Origin: Candidatus Anaeroferrophillacea bacterium
Lineage (GTDB): Bacteria; Desulfobacterota; Anaeroferrophillalia; Anaeroferrophillales; Anaeroferrophillaceae
Assembly: GCA_016933675.1 (NCBI GenBank)
Contig: JAFGAM010000079.1
Span: forward strand, 1-32,738
Direction: 5' to 3'
Length of the DNA stretch: 32,738 nucleotides
Shown here piece after piece: positions 8,334 to 20,950 of the stretch (the stretch's first letter is position 1; every line of letters begins with the position of its first letter). Under the pieces are notes generated by a model that saw only the letters and a list, made by a program, of their open reading frames with translations, ran no database searches and was not told the origin of the DNA. The translations under genes and the position numbers were made by a program.

Positions 8334-11129
8334 ATGGATTACAAGGAAACCCTGAACCTGCCGCGGACCGCCTTTCCCATGCGTGCCAACCTGGTGCAGC
8401 GGGAGCCGGAGTTCATCCGTGCCTGGGAAGGGAAGGATGTCTACCGGCAAATGGTCGAGAAGCGGGCGGGACGCGGCCCGTTCATCCTCCACGACGGTCC
8501 TCCCTATGCCAACGGGCATCTCCACATGGGTCATGCCCTGAACAAAATCCTCAAGGATATCATTGTCAAGTCCCGTGCCATGGCCGGGCATCAGTGCCAC
8601 TACGTGCCCGGCTGGGACTGTCACGGCCTGCCCATCGAGCACCAGGTGGACAAGGATCTCGGCCGGCGGAAGGCGGACATGAGTAAGGTGGACGTGCGCC
8701 GGGCCTGCCGCGCCTATGCCGAAAAGTTCATCGGCATCCAGCGCGGGGAGTTCCAGCGTCTCGGGGTTTTCGGCGACTGGGAGCGCCCCTACCTGACGAT
8801 GAACTACCCCTACGAAGCGGCCATCGTCCGCCAGCTCGGGGTCTTCGCCGGCAACGGCGGCCTCTACAAGCACAAGAAGCCGATCTACTGGTGCTCTCGC
8901 TGTCGCACCGCCCTGGCGGATGCCGAGGTGGAATACCAGGACGTTAGTTCGCCGTCCATCTACGTCAAGTTTCCGCTGCTGGATGCGCCTGATGAGGTTG
9001 CCGCGGTCTGTGGCGGCCGGCGGGTGGCGCTGGTGATCTGGACCACCACGCCGTGGACCATCCCCGCCAACCTCGCGGTGGCGCTGCACCCGGATCTCGA
9101 CTATGTCGCCGTAGCGGTCGGTGACGACGAGGCGTACATCGTTGCCGACGGCCTGCGCGAAATCTTCTGCGGTGCCGCCAACCTGGGGGACTGCCCGGTG
9201 CTCGGTGCCGTCGACCCCCTGAAACTGGAGCGCCGCCGCTGCCGCCACCCGCTCTACGATCGTGAATCGCTGGTCATCCTTGGTTCCCACGTGACCCTGG
9301 AGGCGGGGACCGGTTGCGTCCATACCGCCCCGGGCCACGGCCAGGAGGACTACGAAATCGGTCGGCAATACGGTCTCGATGTTTACGCCCCGGTGGATGA
9401 CAACGGCCATTTCACACCGGAGGTGGAGTTTTTTGCCGGTGAGTTCGTTTTCGACGCCAACCGGCAGGTGATCGACAAGCTCGACGAACTGGGCATGCTC
9501 GTTGCCGCCACGCCGTTGTCCCATTCCTACCCGCATTGCTGGCGCTGCAAGCAGGCGATCATCTTCCGTTCCACCGAGCAGTGGTTTATTTCCATGGAAA
9601 CCAATGACCTGCGTCGGCGGGCGCTGACGGCCATCATGGGGGTGGACTGGATCCCTGCCTGGGGCCGCGAGCGGATTTACGGGATGATCGAGAACCGTCC
9701 CGACTGGTGCGTCTCGCGCCAGCGTGCCTGGGGGGTGCCGATTCCGGTATTCTATTGCGAAAAGTGCAATGCCCCGCTGGTGGACGAGCAGCTCATGAAC
9801 CGGGTTGCGGACCATTTCGTCGCCGCCGGCGCCGACATCTGGTTTGCCGAGGACGCCGCCTTCTTCCTGCCACCGGAGACCCGCTGCGCCGCCTGCGGCC
9901 ACGATCACTTCGGCAAGGAGGAGGATATCCTCGATGTCTGGTTCGATTCCGGCGTCAGCTTCGCCGCGGTGCTGGAGCAGCGTGACTACCTGCGCTATCC
10001 CGCCGACCTCTACCTCGAAGGCAGCGATCAGCATCGGGGCTGGTTCCACAGCTCGCTGCTGGCTTCCGTCGGAACCCGCGGTCGGGCACCCTACGAGGCG
10101 GTGCTGACCCACGGCTTTGTCGTCGACGGCGAAGGCCGCAAGATGTCCAAATCGGCCGGTAACGTCATCTCCCCCGATGCGGTGATCAAGAAGTACGGTG
10201 CCGAGATCCTTCGTCTCTGGGTCGCGGCCCAGGACTACCGCGACGACATCCGCATCTCCAACGAGATTCTCTCGCGCCTCGTCGAGGCCTACCGGCGGGT
10301 CCGCAACACCTTCCGCTTTCTGCTCGCCAACCTGGCGGACTTCGATCCGGCGACCGACGGGGTCGCGGACGGGAGCCTGGACGAGCTGGACCGCTGGGCA
10401 CTGTACCAGTACGGCCGCCTCGCGCGGCGGGTGCGACGGGCCTACGACGAATACGAGTTCCATGTCATCTATCAGCAGGTGCATAACTTCTGTGTCGTGC
10501 AGATGAGCGGTTTCTATCTCGATGTGGTCAAGGACCGGCTCTATATCCTTGCCGCCGATCATCCGCGGCGGCGCTCGACACAGACGGTGATGCACCGCAT
10601 GCTCGACGGGCTCGTGCGTTTGTGTGCCCCGATTCTGTCGTTTACCGCCGACGAACTCTGGGGCTTTCTGCCCGGAATGCCCGAGCAAGACAGCGTTTTC
10701 TGGAATGATTTTGCCGAGGTGCCCGAGCCGTCCGCCGCTGACGAGGAACTGGCGGCGACCTGGGATCAATTGCTGACGGTGCGCCGGGTGGTACTGCGGG
10801 AGTTGGAAACGGCGCGGCGGGACAAGATCATCGGCCTGTCGCTGGATGCGGCGGCGGCGCTGACCGCGGCCGGCGATCTGTTCGCGCTGCTCGAACGCTA
10901 TGCCGACCGGCTGGCGGATATCCTCATGGTGTCGCAGGTGCAGCTGACCCGGCAGGCGGTGCCCGCCGGGGAGGAAACCGCCGCCGAACTGCCCGGTCTG
11001 CAGGTGGCGGTCACCCCCGCCGCGGGCGCGAAGTGCCAGCGCTGCTGGCGCTTCAGCACCGAACTTTCCACTGCCGATGACCGCTATCCGGAGATTTGCC
11101 CGCGCTGCCGGGAGCAGTTGCCGGAATAA
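8334..11129 (+). CDS. ileS: Isoleucyl-tRNA synthetase
   Basis: A class I aminoacyl-tRNA synthetase of 931 residues that charges tRNA-Ile in the cytoplasm. The ATP-site HIGH motif appears as HMGH at 64-67 (PYANGHLHMGHALNKI), and KMSKS is at 603-607 (GEGRKMSKSAGNVISP). The CP1 editing domain that hydrolyses Val-tRNA contains WTTTPWTIPANLAV and GTGCVHTAPGHGQEDY. The C-terminal zinc ribbon has two Cys pairs, Cys901/Cys904 (CQRCWRF) and Cys922/Cys925 (CPRC), as in the shorter bacterial IleRS type. The start at 8334 has AAAGGAG at ideal distance. The gene lies directly behind a strong terminator, which is the notable feature of its context. Confidence 0.98.
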   Translation: MDYKETLNLPRTAFPMRANLVQREPEFIRAWEGKDVYRQMVEKRAGRGPFILHDGPPYANGHLHMGHALNKILKDIIVKSRAMAGHQCHYVPGWDCHGLPIEHQVDKDLGRRKADMSKVDVRRACRAYAEKFIGIQRGEFQRLGVFGDWERPYLTMNYPYEAAIVRQLGVFAGNGGLYKHKKPIYWCSRCRTALADAEVEYQDVSSPSIYVKFPLLDAPDEVAAVCGGRRVALVIWTTTPWTIPANLAVALHPDLDYVAVAVGDDEAYIVADGLREIFCGAANLGDCPVLGAVDPLKLERRRCRHPLYDRESLVILGSHVTLEAGTGCVHTAPGHGQEDYEIGRQYGLDVYAPVDDNGHFTPEVEFFAGEFVFDANRQVIDKLDELGMLVAATPLSHSYPHCWRCKQAIIFRSTEQWFISMETNDLRRRALTAIMGVDWIPAWGRERIYGMIENRPDWCVSRQRAWGVPIPVFYCEKCNAPLVDEQLMNRVADHFVAAGADIWFAEDAAFFLPPETRCAACGHDHFGKEEDILDVWFDSGVSFAAVLEQRDYLRYPADLYLEGSDQHRGWFHSSLLASVGTRGRAPYEAVLTHGFVVDGEGRKMSKSAGNVISPDAVIKKYGAEILRLWVAAQDYRDDIRISNEILSRLVEAYRRVRNTFRFLLANLADFDPATDGVADGSLDELDRWALYQYGRLARRVRRAYDEYEFHVIYQQVHNFCVVQMSGFYLDVVKDRLYILAADHPRRRSTQTVMHRMLDGLVRLCAPILSFTADELWGFLPGMPEQDSVFWNDFAEVPEPSAADEELAATWDQLLTVRRVVLRELETARRDKIIGLSLDAAAALTAAGDLFALLERYADRLADILMVSQVQLTRQAVPAGEETAAELPGLQVAVTPAAGAKCQRCWRFSTELSTADDRYPEICPRCREQLPE

Positions 11130-11172
11130 ATGTCAATCCGGCCACTTGCCACTTGATTTGGGAGGATAAAAC

Positions 11173-11511
11173 ATGCAGCACAAGCACGTTCACTATACCG
11201 AGGTTGCCCGCGAGCCGGTGGAGGGCGAGGGCGCGAACGGGGTCGGCGTCCGCTGGGTGATCGCCGCGGCCGACGGGGCGAAGAACTTCGCCATGCGCAT
11301 CTTCGATGTCGCTCCGGGTGGCAATACCCCTTATCACGAGCATGCCTGGGAGCACGAGGTCTACATCCTCGAGGGTTCGGGCACCCTCACCGTCGACGGC
11401 CGCGAGGAGCCGCTGGCGCCCGCGGAGGTGGTGTTTGTTCCCGGTGGCCTGATGCACAACTTCACCGCCGGTCCCGGGGGCTTGAAGTTCATCTGCCTGG
11501 TACCGTACTGA
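11173..11511 (+). CDS. Small cupin-domain protein
   Basis: A 112-residue single-domain cupin. Motif 1 is G-x(4)-HEH-x(4)-E: Gly50 followed by His55, His57 and Glu62 in NTPYHEHAWEHEVYILEG. Motif 2 is PGGLMHNF with His95. These His/Glu residues form the usual metal site of the beta barrel. GGGAGGATAAAAC precedes the ATG. The reaction is unknown: small stand-alone cupins of this sort include metal-dependent isomerases, dioxygenases and binding proteins. It follows ileS by 43 bases on the same strand and could share its transcript, but no functional link is evident. Confidence 0.88.
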   Translation: MQHKHVHYTEVAREPVEGEGANGVGVRWVIAAADGAKNFAMRIFDVAPGGNTPYHEHAWEHEVYILEGSGTLTVDGREEPLAPAEVVFVPGGLMHNFTAGPGGLKFICLVPY

Positions 11512-11525
11512 CGGATTCGCAACAA

Positions 11526-11588
11526 TTCCGGCTCAGCCGTTGTCCGCTCCGGCTCAGCCGCTGTCCTTTGCCGGTGGCAGCCACCGGC
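11526..11588. repeat. Short tandem repeat and hairpin downstream of the cupin gene
   Basis: The block TCCGGCTCAGCCG occurs at 11527 and again at 11548, a period of 21 bases, each followed by a similar TTGTCC/CTGTCC. Immediately after lies a perfect 8-bp hairpin GCCGGTGG/CCACCGGC at 11570-11588 with a 3-base loop. It sits between convergent genes and may aid transcription end, but it has no U-tract. Confidence 0.4.
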
Positions 11589-11737
11589 GGACAGGCATGG
11601 CAAACTGAGCCATTCGGCGTCGGGTGTCACTGCGTTCCGCGGCAAGGAAACGCCGCGAATCCGGGCCTTTGTTGGGGCGACCGGCCGCTCGCCCGCACGG
11701 CGCCATTCCGGGTTGCCGTTTTCCAGCGGGGGGTGAT

Positions 11738-12343
11738 TCAATCGGCACCGACGGAAGGTGTCGTCGGTGCCGGCAGGGGGAAGCTGAAGTCTGCCGTGGT
11801 CTGGGCGCTGCCGCGTTCCGCCGGGGCGATGATCTCGTAGATTATCCCCAGTTTGAGTACCCGGCTTCCGGGTTGCCAGGGCAGCGTCAGACGGAAGTCT
11901 GATGCCTCATCACAGTCCATGTGGCCGACATAGTAGCGTCTTACCGTGCCGGCGGAGAGTTTTTCACGGCCCGGTGTGCCGGTGGATTTTGCCCCGGCGG
12001 ATTTCCCGGTGGAATCCGGGGTGCGGTTTCCGGCAGTGGCGAGAACCTGCCAATAGTGGGTGACGTTGGCCACCGGCTCCCAGTAGCGGTTGCGGTAGGT
12101 GCCGCGGACCGACAGCATGCCGGCGCCGGGATCGATGTCAATGGTGCCGCTGATCTCCAGATCATAGCGTTCGCCAAGGAAGGGAATTCCTCCGGCCGTG
12201 ACCTCCGCATCGGCCGCCGGGCCCGGCGGCCCGGCGGCAAGCAGCAGGAAGAGAAGAACGAGGACCGCGGTCCGCCGGACGGCAGCCGGGTTTTCGGTGG
12301 TCGTTGCCGGGTGGTGCTGTGGATGCTGCGGGATGACGCTCAT
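11738..12343 (-). CDS. Secreted protein of unknown function
   Basis: About 201 residues. I start at ATG 12343 because GAGG lies about 9 bases upstream and the N-terminus then forms a signal peptide: basic AVRR, a hydrophobic run VLVLLFLLLAAG and a probable cleavage after PAADA. The mature part looks all-beta: ERYDLEISGTIDIDPGAGML, then GTYRNRYWEPVANVTHYWQVL. A Ser/Thr/Lys-rich loop (residues near 125-140, PDSTGKSAGAKSTGTPG) interrupts the fold, followed by RRYYVGHMDCDEASDFRLTLPW and LGIIYEIIAPAE. I do not recognise the family; the single Cys excludes internal disulfides. It is the last gene of a minus-strand operon after ligA and a diguanylate cyclase, so a cell-surface role under the same control is possible but unproven. 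Confidence 0.7.
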   Translation of the reverse strand: MSVIPQHPQHHPATTTENPAAVRRTAVLVLLFLLLAAGPPGPAADAEVTAGGIPFLGERYDLEISGTIDIDPGAGMLSVRGTYRNRYWEPVANVTHYWQVLATAGNRTPDSTGKSAGAKSTGTPGREKLSAGTVRRYYVGHMDCDEASDFRLTLPWQPGSRVLKLGIIYEIIAPAERGSAQTTADFSFPLPAPTTPSVGAD

Positions 12344-12437
12344 TTCGGAAAACCTCACTATCGTGAATCCAGTGGTTGCCGCTGCCCGCGGTGTTATCTT
12401 CCTGCCGGGCGCGAGGCTTTTCACCGGCGTTGCCTGA

Positions 12438-15953
<3,516 letters not shown>

Positions 15954-16727
15954 ATGGGACGCATGTTTGTTCATACGCCCTTTGCCCGCCTGGAAACCGC
16001 CATCGATCTGCTCGCGCCGCTCGGCGTCGGGCCGGAGATCTATCCGACGGCCGCCGACTTGCGCGCTGTCGACCCGGTGGCGGCGGAACTCCTGGCCGAA
16101 CGGATGCGGGGGCTGGGGATGTCGTGTACCATGCACGCCCCGTTCATCGATCTCTCTCCCGGCGGGTTCGATCCTGATATCGTCGCCGTCACCCGGGCGC
16201 GATTCCACGAAACCTTCCGGTTGGCGGAGATCTTTTGCCCCCGCACCATCGTCTTTCATTCCGGCTACGATCGCTGGAAGTATGTCCACAACCTCAATCT
16301 CTGGCTCGAAAACAGCATCCGTTTCTGGGCGCCGTTCCTGGAACTGGCCGAGCGGGCGGATACGTATATCGCCATGGAGAACATCTTCGAGTATACGCCG
16401 GAGAACATCGCCGCGCTCATCGCGGCGCTGAACAGCCCGCGTTTTGGCACCTGTTTCGATATCGGCCACTGGCGGCTGTTCGGTACCGTGGACCTCGGTG
16501 CCTGGCTTGCCGCCGTCGCCCCGGCACTCCATGCCGTGCATCTGCATGACAACCACGGTGAATTCGACGACCACCTGGTGCCCGGTGACGGCATTATCGA
16601 TTACGACGAGTTCAACCGCCGGCTGGCCGCCTGTGGCGCCGCGCCGCGGGCGCTGACCTTCGAACCCCACCGGCAGGAGGATATCGCCCGTGGCGTCGCG
16701 TGGCTGAAAACCCACTATGGATCATGA
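15954..16727 (+). CDS. Sugar phosphate isomerase/epimerase-like TIM-barrel protein
   Basis: 257 residues of the xylose-isomerase-like (AP_endonuc_2) TIM-barrel superfamily. Visible metal-site type elements along the barrel are MHAPFIDLSPGG (about 57-68), HSGYDRWKY (His about 101), AMENIFEY (Glu about 142), CFDIGHWRLFG (Asp and His about 170), HLHDNHGEFDDHLVPGDGIIDY (about 200-221) and the closing FEPH. These match the His/Glu/Asp residues that bind divalent metal in the family. Substrate is unknown; the superfamily includes sugar epimerases, inosose dehydratases and endonuclease IV-like enzymes. AAGGAG sits well ahead of ATG 15954. The stop overlaps the next gene by 11 bases, implying translational coupling to the radical SAM protein and hence perhaps a shared RNA- or nucleotide-related role, which is inference. 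Confidence 0.88.
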   Translation: MGRMFVHTPFARLETAIDLLAPLGVGPEIYPTAADLRAVDPVAAELLAERMRGLGMSCTMHAPFIDLSPGGFDPDIVAVTRARFHETFRLAEIFCPRTIVFHSGYDRWKYVHNLNLWLENSIRFWAPFLELAERADTYIAMENIFEYTPENIAALIAALNSPRFGTCFDIGHWRLFGTVDLGAWLAAVAPALHAVHLHDNHGEFDDHLVPGDGIIDYDEFNRRLAACGAAPRALTFEPHRQEDIARGVAWLKTHYGS

Positions 16728-19386
16728 TCTGTTTGCCGGGATCCTTCGTCCCGGCCGCTACCTCGACCACGAGATCAACGCCGTCCGCAAGGATCCGGCC
16801 GCCGTCGCGGTGCGCATCGCCCTGGCCTTTCCCGATCTCTACGAGATCGGGATGTCCCATTATGGCTTCCTGCTGCTCTACCAGATCCTGAACGCCCGCG
16901 AAAATATCGCCTGCGAGCGGGTGTTCACCCCGTGGCCCGATTTCGCCGACCGCCTGCGCGAGCGGCGTCGGCCGCTGACCGCCCTGGAGAGCGGTACCCC
17001 GCTGGCGGCCTTCGACATTGTCGGTTTCTCCCTCCAGTACGAGATGGCCCACACCAACGTCATCGAGATGCTGGATCTTGCCGGCATTCCCCTTGCCGCC
17101 GCCGAGCGGCCGCAAACCGGGCCCCTGGTGATCGGCGGCGGCCCGGTGACCGCCAACCCCGAGCCTGTGGCGCCGGCCTTCGACGCCCTGCTGCTGGGCG
17201 ACGGCGAGGATGCTTTTATCGAGATTGCCGAGGTCGTCGCCCGCGGCCGTGCCGCCGCCGCCGGCCGGACGGAAATCGTCGCTGAATTGGCGAAGATCGA
17301 CGGGGTGTATATTCCGGATCGCTACGCCATGATCTGGGAAGGGGACCGGCCGGCGGCGATCGTTCCCTCCGCCGGCGCCCCGGAACGGGTGCGCCGTCGC
17401 ATCTGTGCCAACCTCGACCGCCGTGCCTTGCCGACGCGGCCGCCGGTGCCGCTGATCGGCATTGTCCACGACCGCCAGGCGCTGGAGATTTCGCGCGGCT
17501 GCACCCGCGGCTGCCGCTTCTGCCAGGCGGGGATGATCTACCGGCCGGTGCGCGAGCGGCCGCTGGCGGAGCTCCTGCGCGCCGCCGAGGCCGTCTGCCG
17601 TGAGACCGGGGACACCGAGCTGTCGTTGCTGACCCTCAGCGTCGGTGACTATGGCTGCCTGGTGCCGCTGGTGGCCGGGTTGCGGCAGGCCTTTGCCGGG
17701 GAGCATGTGAATCTGAACTTCCCCTCGGTGCGTGCCGGGGCCCTTACCCCGGAGCTGCTCGAGCTGCTCAAATCCGGCCGCCGGGGCGGATTTACCATCG
17801 CCCCGGAGGCCGGCAGCCAGCGCCTGCGGGACGTGATCAACAAGAACCTGGATACCGCCGAGATCCTTGACAGTGCCCGGCTGCTGTTTGCCAATGGCTG
17901 GGAACTGCTGAAATTCTATTTCATGCTCGGCCTGCCGACGGAAACCGACGCCGATCTCGAGGGCATCGTCGATCTCGCCGCCGCCGCCCTGGCCACCGCT
18001 CCCGGCCGCCGGCAGCGCATCAACGTCTCGGTGTCCACCTTCATTCCCAAGCCCCACACCCCCTTCCAGTGGGAGCCGCAGATCTCCCTGGCGGAGACTG
18101 AACGCCGCCAGCGTTTCATCCACCGGCGGCTGCGTGCTTCCGATCGGCGGTTGCAGTTCAAGTGGCACGACCCGCGGGTGAGCCTGATGGAGGGCGTTTT
18201 CAGTCGCGGCGACCGGCGGCTGTGGCCGGTGCTTCTTGCCGCTCATCGGCGGGGCTGCCGTTTCGACGCCTGGAGCGATTGCTTTTCCTTCGACCGCTGG
18301 CGGGAGGCTTTCGCCGCCCACGGCCTCGATCCCGAAGTGCTGGCCGCCACCCCCAGGGAGCCCGGCAACCTGCTTCCCTGGAGCCACCTGGACATGGGCA
18401 TCGCGGAATCTTTCCTCGTCCGCGAGCGCGAACGGGCGGGGCGGGGGGAGGTGACCCCCGATTGCCGTACCGCCGGCTGCCGGGGCTGCGGCTGTTGCCG
18501 GGATGAAGACGGCATCGAACCCCGGCTCGCGACGCCGGAGATGGCGGCGGCAGCGGATCGGGCAATGCCGAAAGGACGGCCGGGGGGCGGAATCTCTCCG
18601 TCTTCCGGGCCGAAAGAATCCTCCGCTGCCGCAAACCGCACCGGGCCGGATGCCGTTGCTGCCGGTGACGGGCGGGATTCCGGTGTCACCGGCAGCGAGA
18701 AAACCGAATACCGCTATCTGCTGTGCTATGCCCGCGGCCCGGAACTGGCGCTCCTCTCCCATCTCGAGACGGTGACCTTCTTCAGCCGTGCCCTGCGGCG
18801 GCTCGGCGTTCGGCTGTCCTGGTCCGGCGGCTTCCACCCGCTGCCGAAGCTCCAGTTCGCCCACGCCCTGCCCCTGGGGCTGCCGAGTCGCGAGGAGTTC
18901 ATGGAGTTCAGATGCCTGGCGCCGGTGGACGGTGCCGGGCTGGCGGCGGCCTGGAAGAGCGTGGTTCCCGGCGGGCTGGAATGTCTTTCCTGTGTGCCCG
19001 TGCCGCCGGGTGCGGCGGCCCTTGACCGGCGGCTGGCCGGCTGCCGCTACGAACTTGTCGTCGCTGCCCCGGCGCTGATCGATGATCTCTTCCGCCGCTG
19101 GCAGGTCCGGGAGCCCGGGGTGCCGCTTCCCTGGGTGCGGGTCCGCAAGGGCAAACGGCAGGAGATCGATCTGGCACCCCATCTCGCCGTTGCTCCCCAG
19201 CGGTTGGATGAGCGCCGGCTGGGCCTTGAAATTCAGGTCGTCGACGGCCGCAATCCCAACATCTACGATGTGTTTTCGGCCCTTCTCGGGGCTGGTGAAC
19301 GAATCACCGATGGCTGCCGGGCGGTGAAGGTGAAAAGCCGGCTCTCGGACCCGGAAACGGAACGGAAGGAACGAAATGACCACTGA
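16717..19386 (+). CDS. Radical SAM protein fused to a DUF2344 domain
   Basis: 889 residues matching the TIGR03960-type radical SAM family with a C-terminal TIGR03936/DUF2344 domain. Residues about 30-250 look like a B12-binding-like Rossmann domain (FPDLYEIGMSHYG, GFSLQYEMAHTNV, GGPVTANPEP, LGDGEDAF). The [4Fe-4S] cluster motif C-x3-C-x2-C is at Cys262, Cys266 and Cys269 (SRGCTRGCRFCQAG). A second Cys cluster lies at about 582-594 (DCRTAGCRGCGCC), possibly a metal or auxiliary cluster site. A Gly/Ala/Ser/Pro-rich linker (about 600-660) joins the DUF2344 domain (LSHLETVTFFSRALRR, SGGFHPLPKLQFAHALPLG). The substrate is unknown. The constant neighbour RNase G suggests RNA or ribosome modification. 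The stop overlaps rng by 11 bases. Confidence 0.9.
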   Translation: MDHDLFAGILRPGRYLDHEINAVRKDPAAVAVRIALAFPDLYEIGMSHYGFLLLYQILNARENIACERVFTPWPDFADRLRERRRPLTALESGTPLAAFDIVGFSLQYEMAHTNVIEMLDLAGIPLAAAERPQTGPLVIGGGPVTANPEPVAPAFDALLLGDGEDAFIEIAEVVARGRAAAAGRTEIVAELAKIDGVYIPDRYAMIWEGDRPAAIVPSAGAPERVRRRICANLDRRALPTRPPVPLIGIVHDRQALEISRGCTRGCRFCQAGMIYRPVRERPLAELLRAAEAVCRETGDTELSLLTLSVGDYGCLVPLVAGLRQAFAGEHVNLNFPSVRAGALTPELLELLKSGRRGGFTIAPEAGSQRLRDVINKNLDTAEILDSARLLFANGWELLKFYFMLGLPTETDADLEGIVDLAAAALATAPGRRQRINVSVSTFIPKPHTPFQWEPQISLAETERRQRFIHRRLRASDRRLQFKWHDPRVSLMEGVFSRGDRRLWPVLLAAHRRGCRFDAWSDCFSFDRWREAFAAHGLDPEVLAATPREPGNLLPWSHLDMGIAESFLVRERERAGRGEVTPDCRTAGCRGCGCCRDEDGIEPRLATPEMAAAADRAMPKGRPGGGISPSSGPKESSAAANRTGPDAVAAGDGRDSGVTGSEKTEYRYLLCYARGPELALLSHLETVTFFSRALRRLGVRLSWSGGFHPLPKLQFAHALPLGLPSREEFMEFRCLAPVDGAGLAAAWKSVVPGGLECLSCVPVPPGAAALDRRLAGCRYELVVAAPALIDDLFRRWQVREPGVPLPWVRVRKGKRQEIDLAPHLAVAPQRLDERRLGLEIQVVDGRNPNIYDVFSALLGAGERITDGCRAVKVKSRLSDPETERKERNDH

Positions 19387-20890
19387 CCTGCTGGTGAATG
19401 TCGCGGCCGGCGAAACCCGGGTGGCGCTGCTGGAAAACGGTATCCTGTCGGAGCTTTATTATGAACGGTACCGGGAACTCGGGATCGTCGGCAATATTTA
19501 CATGGGACGGGTGGTCAAGGTGCTGCCCGGCATGGATGCCGCATTTGTCGATATCGGTCTTGAGAAGGCCGCGTTCCTCTACATTTCCGATGTCCAGCAG
19601 CCCGGGGCGGCAGGCGCCGAATGGCGTGAGGACGAGGAGGAGGGGTATGCCCTGCCGACCGCCGGGGTGCTGGAGGAATCCGGCGGTACGCCCGGTATCG
19701 TCGGCCTGCTCAGCGAGAACCAGGAATTGTTGGTGCGTGTCTCCCGTGAGCCCATCGGTACCAAGGGGGCGCGCATCACGATGTACTACTCGCTGCCCGG
19801 GCGCTATCTGGTGCTGCTGCCTACCGTCGAGCACATCGGTATTTCCCGCAAGATCGAGGACGAGGTCGAACGCCAGCGGCTTCGTACCCTGGTGGGTGAT
19901 CTCAAACCCGAGGGCATGGGGCTCATCGTCCGTACCGCCGCCGAGGGCCGTGACCGCGGGGTGCTGGAACAGGATCTTACCTTTCTCACCAAGCTGTGGC
20001 AGACGATCCAGGAGACCCAGCGGCAGTGTCGGGCGCCGTCCCTGGTGTACCAGGACCTGCGGCTGCCCGAGCGTCTCATGCGGGATCTCGCCGCCGGCGA
20101 TATCGACCGGGTGGTGGTCGATGAATCTTCCACCTACGAGCGCCTCAGGGATTTCGCCGCCACCTTCTTCGCCGAGCGCGACTGCCCGGTGGAACGCTAT
20201 CGCGGCACCCAGCCGCTGTTTCAGGCCTACGACATCGAGATGGAGATCAACCGTCTCCTCGATCACAAGGTCTGGCTTCGGTCAGGCGGCTACATCGTCA
20301 TCGAATCAACCGAGGCGCTCACCGCCATCGATGTGAACACCGGCCGCTTCGTCGGCAAGCGCAACCTTGAGGACACGATTCTCAAAACCAACCTCGAGGC
20401 TGCCAAAGAGATCGCTTTTCAGCTTCGGCTGCGCAACATCGGCGGCATCATCATCATCGACTTCATCGATATGGAAACCCTTGAAAACCGCGACCGGGTG
20501 TTCCACGCCTTCGAGGAAGCGCTGAAACGTGACAAGGCCAAGGCCAAGGCATTGAAGATCTCGGAGCTGGGCATGGTGGAGATGACCCGCGAACGGACGC
20601 GCAAGAATCTCTCCCGTTTCCTGTGCGAGCCGTGCCCGTACTGCGAAGGTCGCGGGGTGGTGAAGTCCCTGGCGACCGTCGGTTACGAGATCATGCGCGA
20701 ACTCCGCGGCTACCAGTATATCGCCGAGGTTCGGGAAATCGTTGTCGAGGCGAGCCCCGAAGTGGCTGATTACCTTTGTGATGCCGAGGCCCTGGCCTTC
20801 GACCGCCTCGAGAGCGATCTTGGCCGCAAGATCACCATCCGTACCCGGGAATCCCTGCACCGGGAGGAATACACCGTTACCGGCCAGTAG
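19376..20890 (+). CDS. rng: Ribonuclease G (RNase E/G family)
   Basis: 504 residues. The start MTTDLLVNVAAGETRVALLENG is typical of RNase G and shows that the protein lacks the long N- or C-terminal tails of RNase E. An S1 RNA-binding domain (about 36-125) begins NIYMGRVVKVLPGMDAAFVDIG and carries an acidic insertion (about 78-105, EWREDEEEGYALP). The DNase I-like catalytic part has the metal-binding Asp319 in TAIDVNTGRFVGKRN and the second acidic patch in IIIIDFIDME. The zinc link that joins protomers is CPYC (Cys420, Cys423). It is a cytoplasmic single-strand endonuclease acting in 16S rRNA 5' maturation and mRNA decay. Its ATG lies within the end of the radical SAM gene, indicating coupling. 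Confidence 0.96.
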   Translation: MTTDLLVNVAAGETRVALLENGILSELYYERYRELGIVGNIYMGRVVKVLPGMDAAFVDIGLEKAAFLYISDVQQPGAAGAEWREDEEEGYALPTAGVLEESGGTPGIVGLLSENQELLVRVSREPIGTKGARITMYYSLPGRYLVLLPTVEHIGISRKIEDEVERQRLRTLVGDLKPEGMGLIVRTAAEGRDRGVLEQDLTFLTKLWQTIQETQRQCRAPSLVYQDLRLPERLMRDLAAGDIDRVVVDESSTYERLRDFAATFFAERDCPVERYRGTQPLFQAYDIEMEINRLLDHKVWLRSGGYIVIESTEALTAIDVNTGRFVGKRNLEDTILKTNLEAAKEIAFQLRLRNIGGIIIIDFIDMETLENRDRVFHAFEEALKRDKAKAKALKISELGMVEMTRERTRKNLSRFLCEPCPYCEGRGVVKSLATVGYEIMRELRGYQYIAEVREIVVEASPEVADYLCDAEALAFDRLESDLGRKITIRTRESLHREEYTVTGQ

Positions 20891-20928
20891 TGCCGGGGCC
20901 GTCCTCTTGCCTGTCCGGGGTTGCCGGG

Positions 20929-20950
20929 GCACGGTGTGCCGTGCTGTTTT
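20929..20950 (+). terminator. Probable intrinsic terminator after rng
   Basis: A 6-bp hairpin GCACGG/CCGTGC with a TGTG loop is followed by TGTTTT, 39 bases after the rng stop. The stem is short but GC-rich. It is a plausible end for the isomerase-radical SAM-rng operon. Confidence 0.5.

Noticed and set aside
16612-19383. Minus-strand open frame of about 923 codons opposite the radical SAM gene
   Set aside because: Low-complexity Gly/Pro/Arg/His-rich translation without motifs; the plus strand has the unambiguous radical SAM gene.
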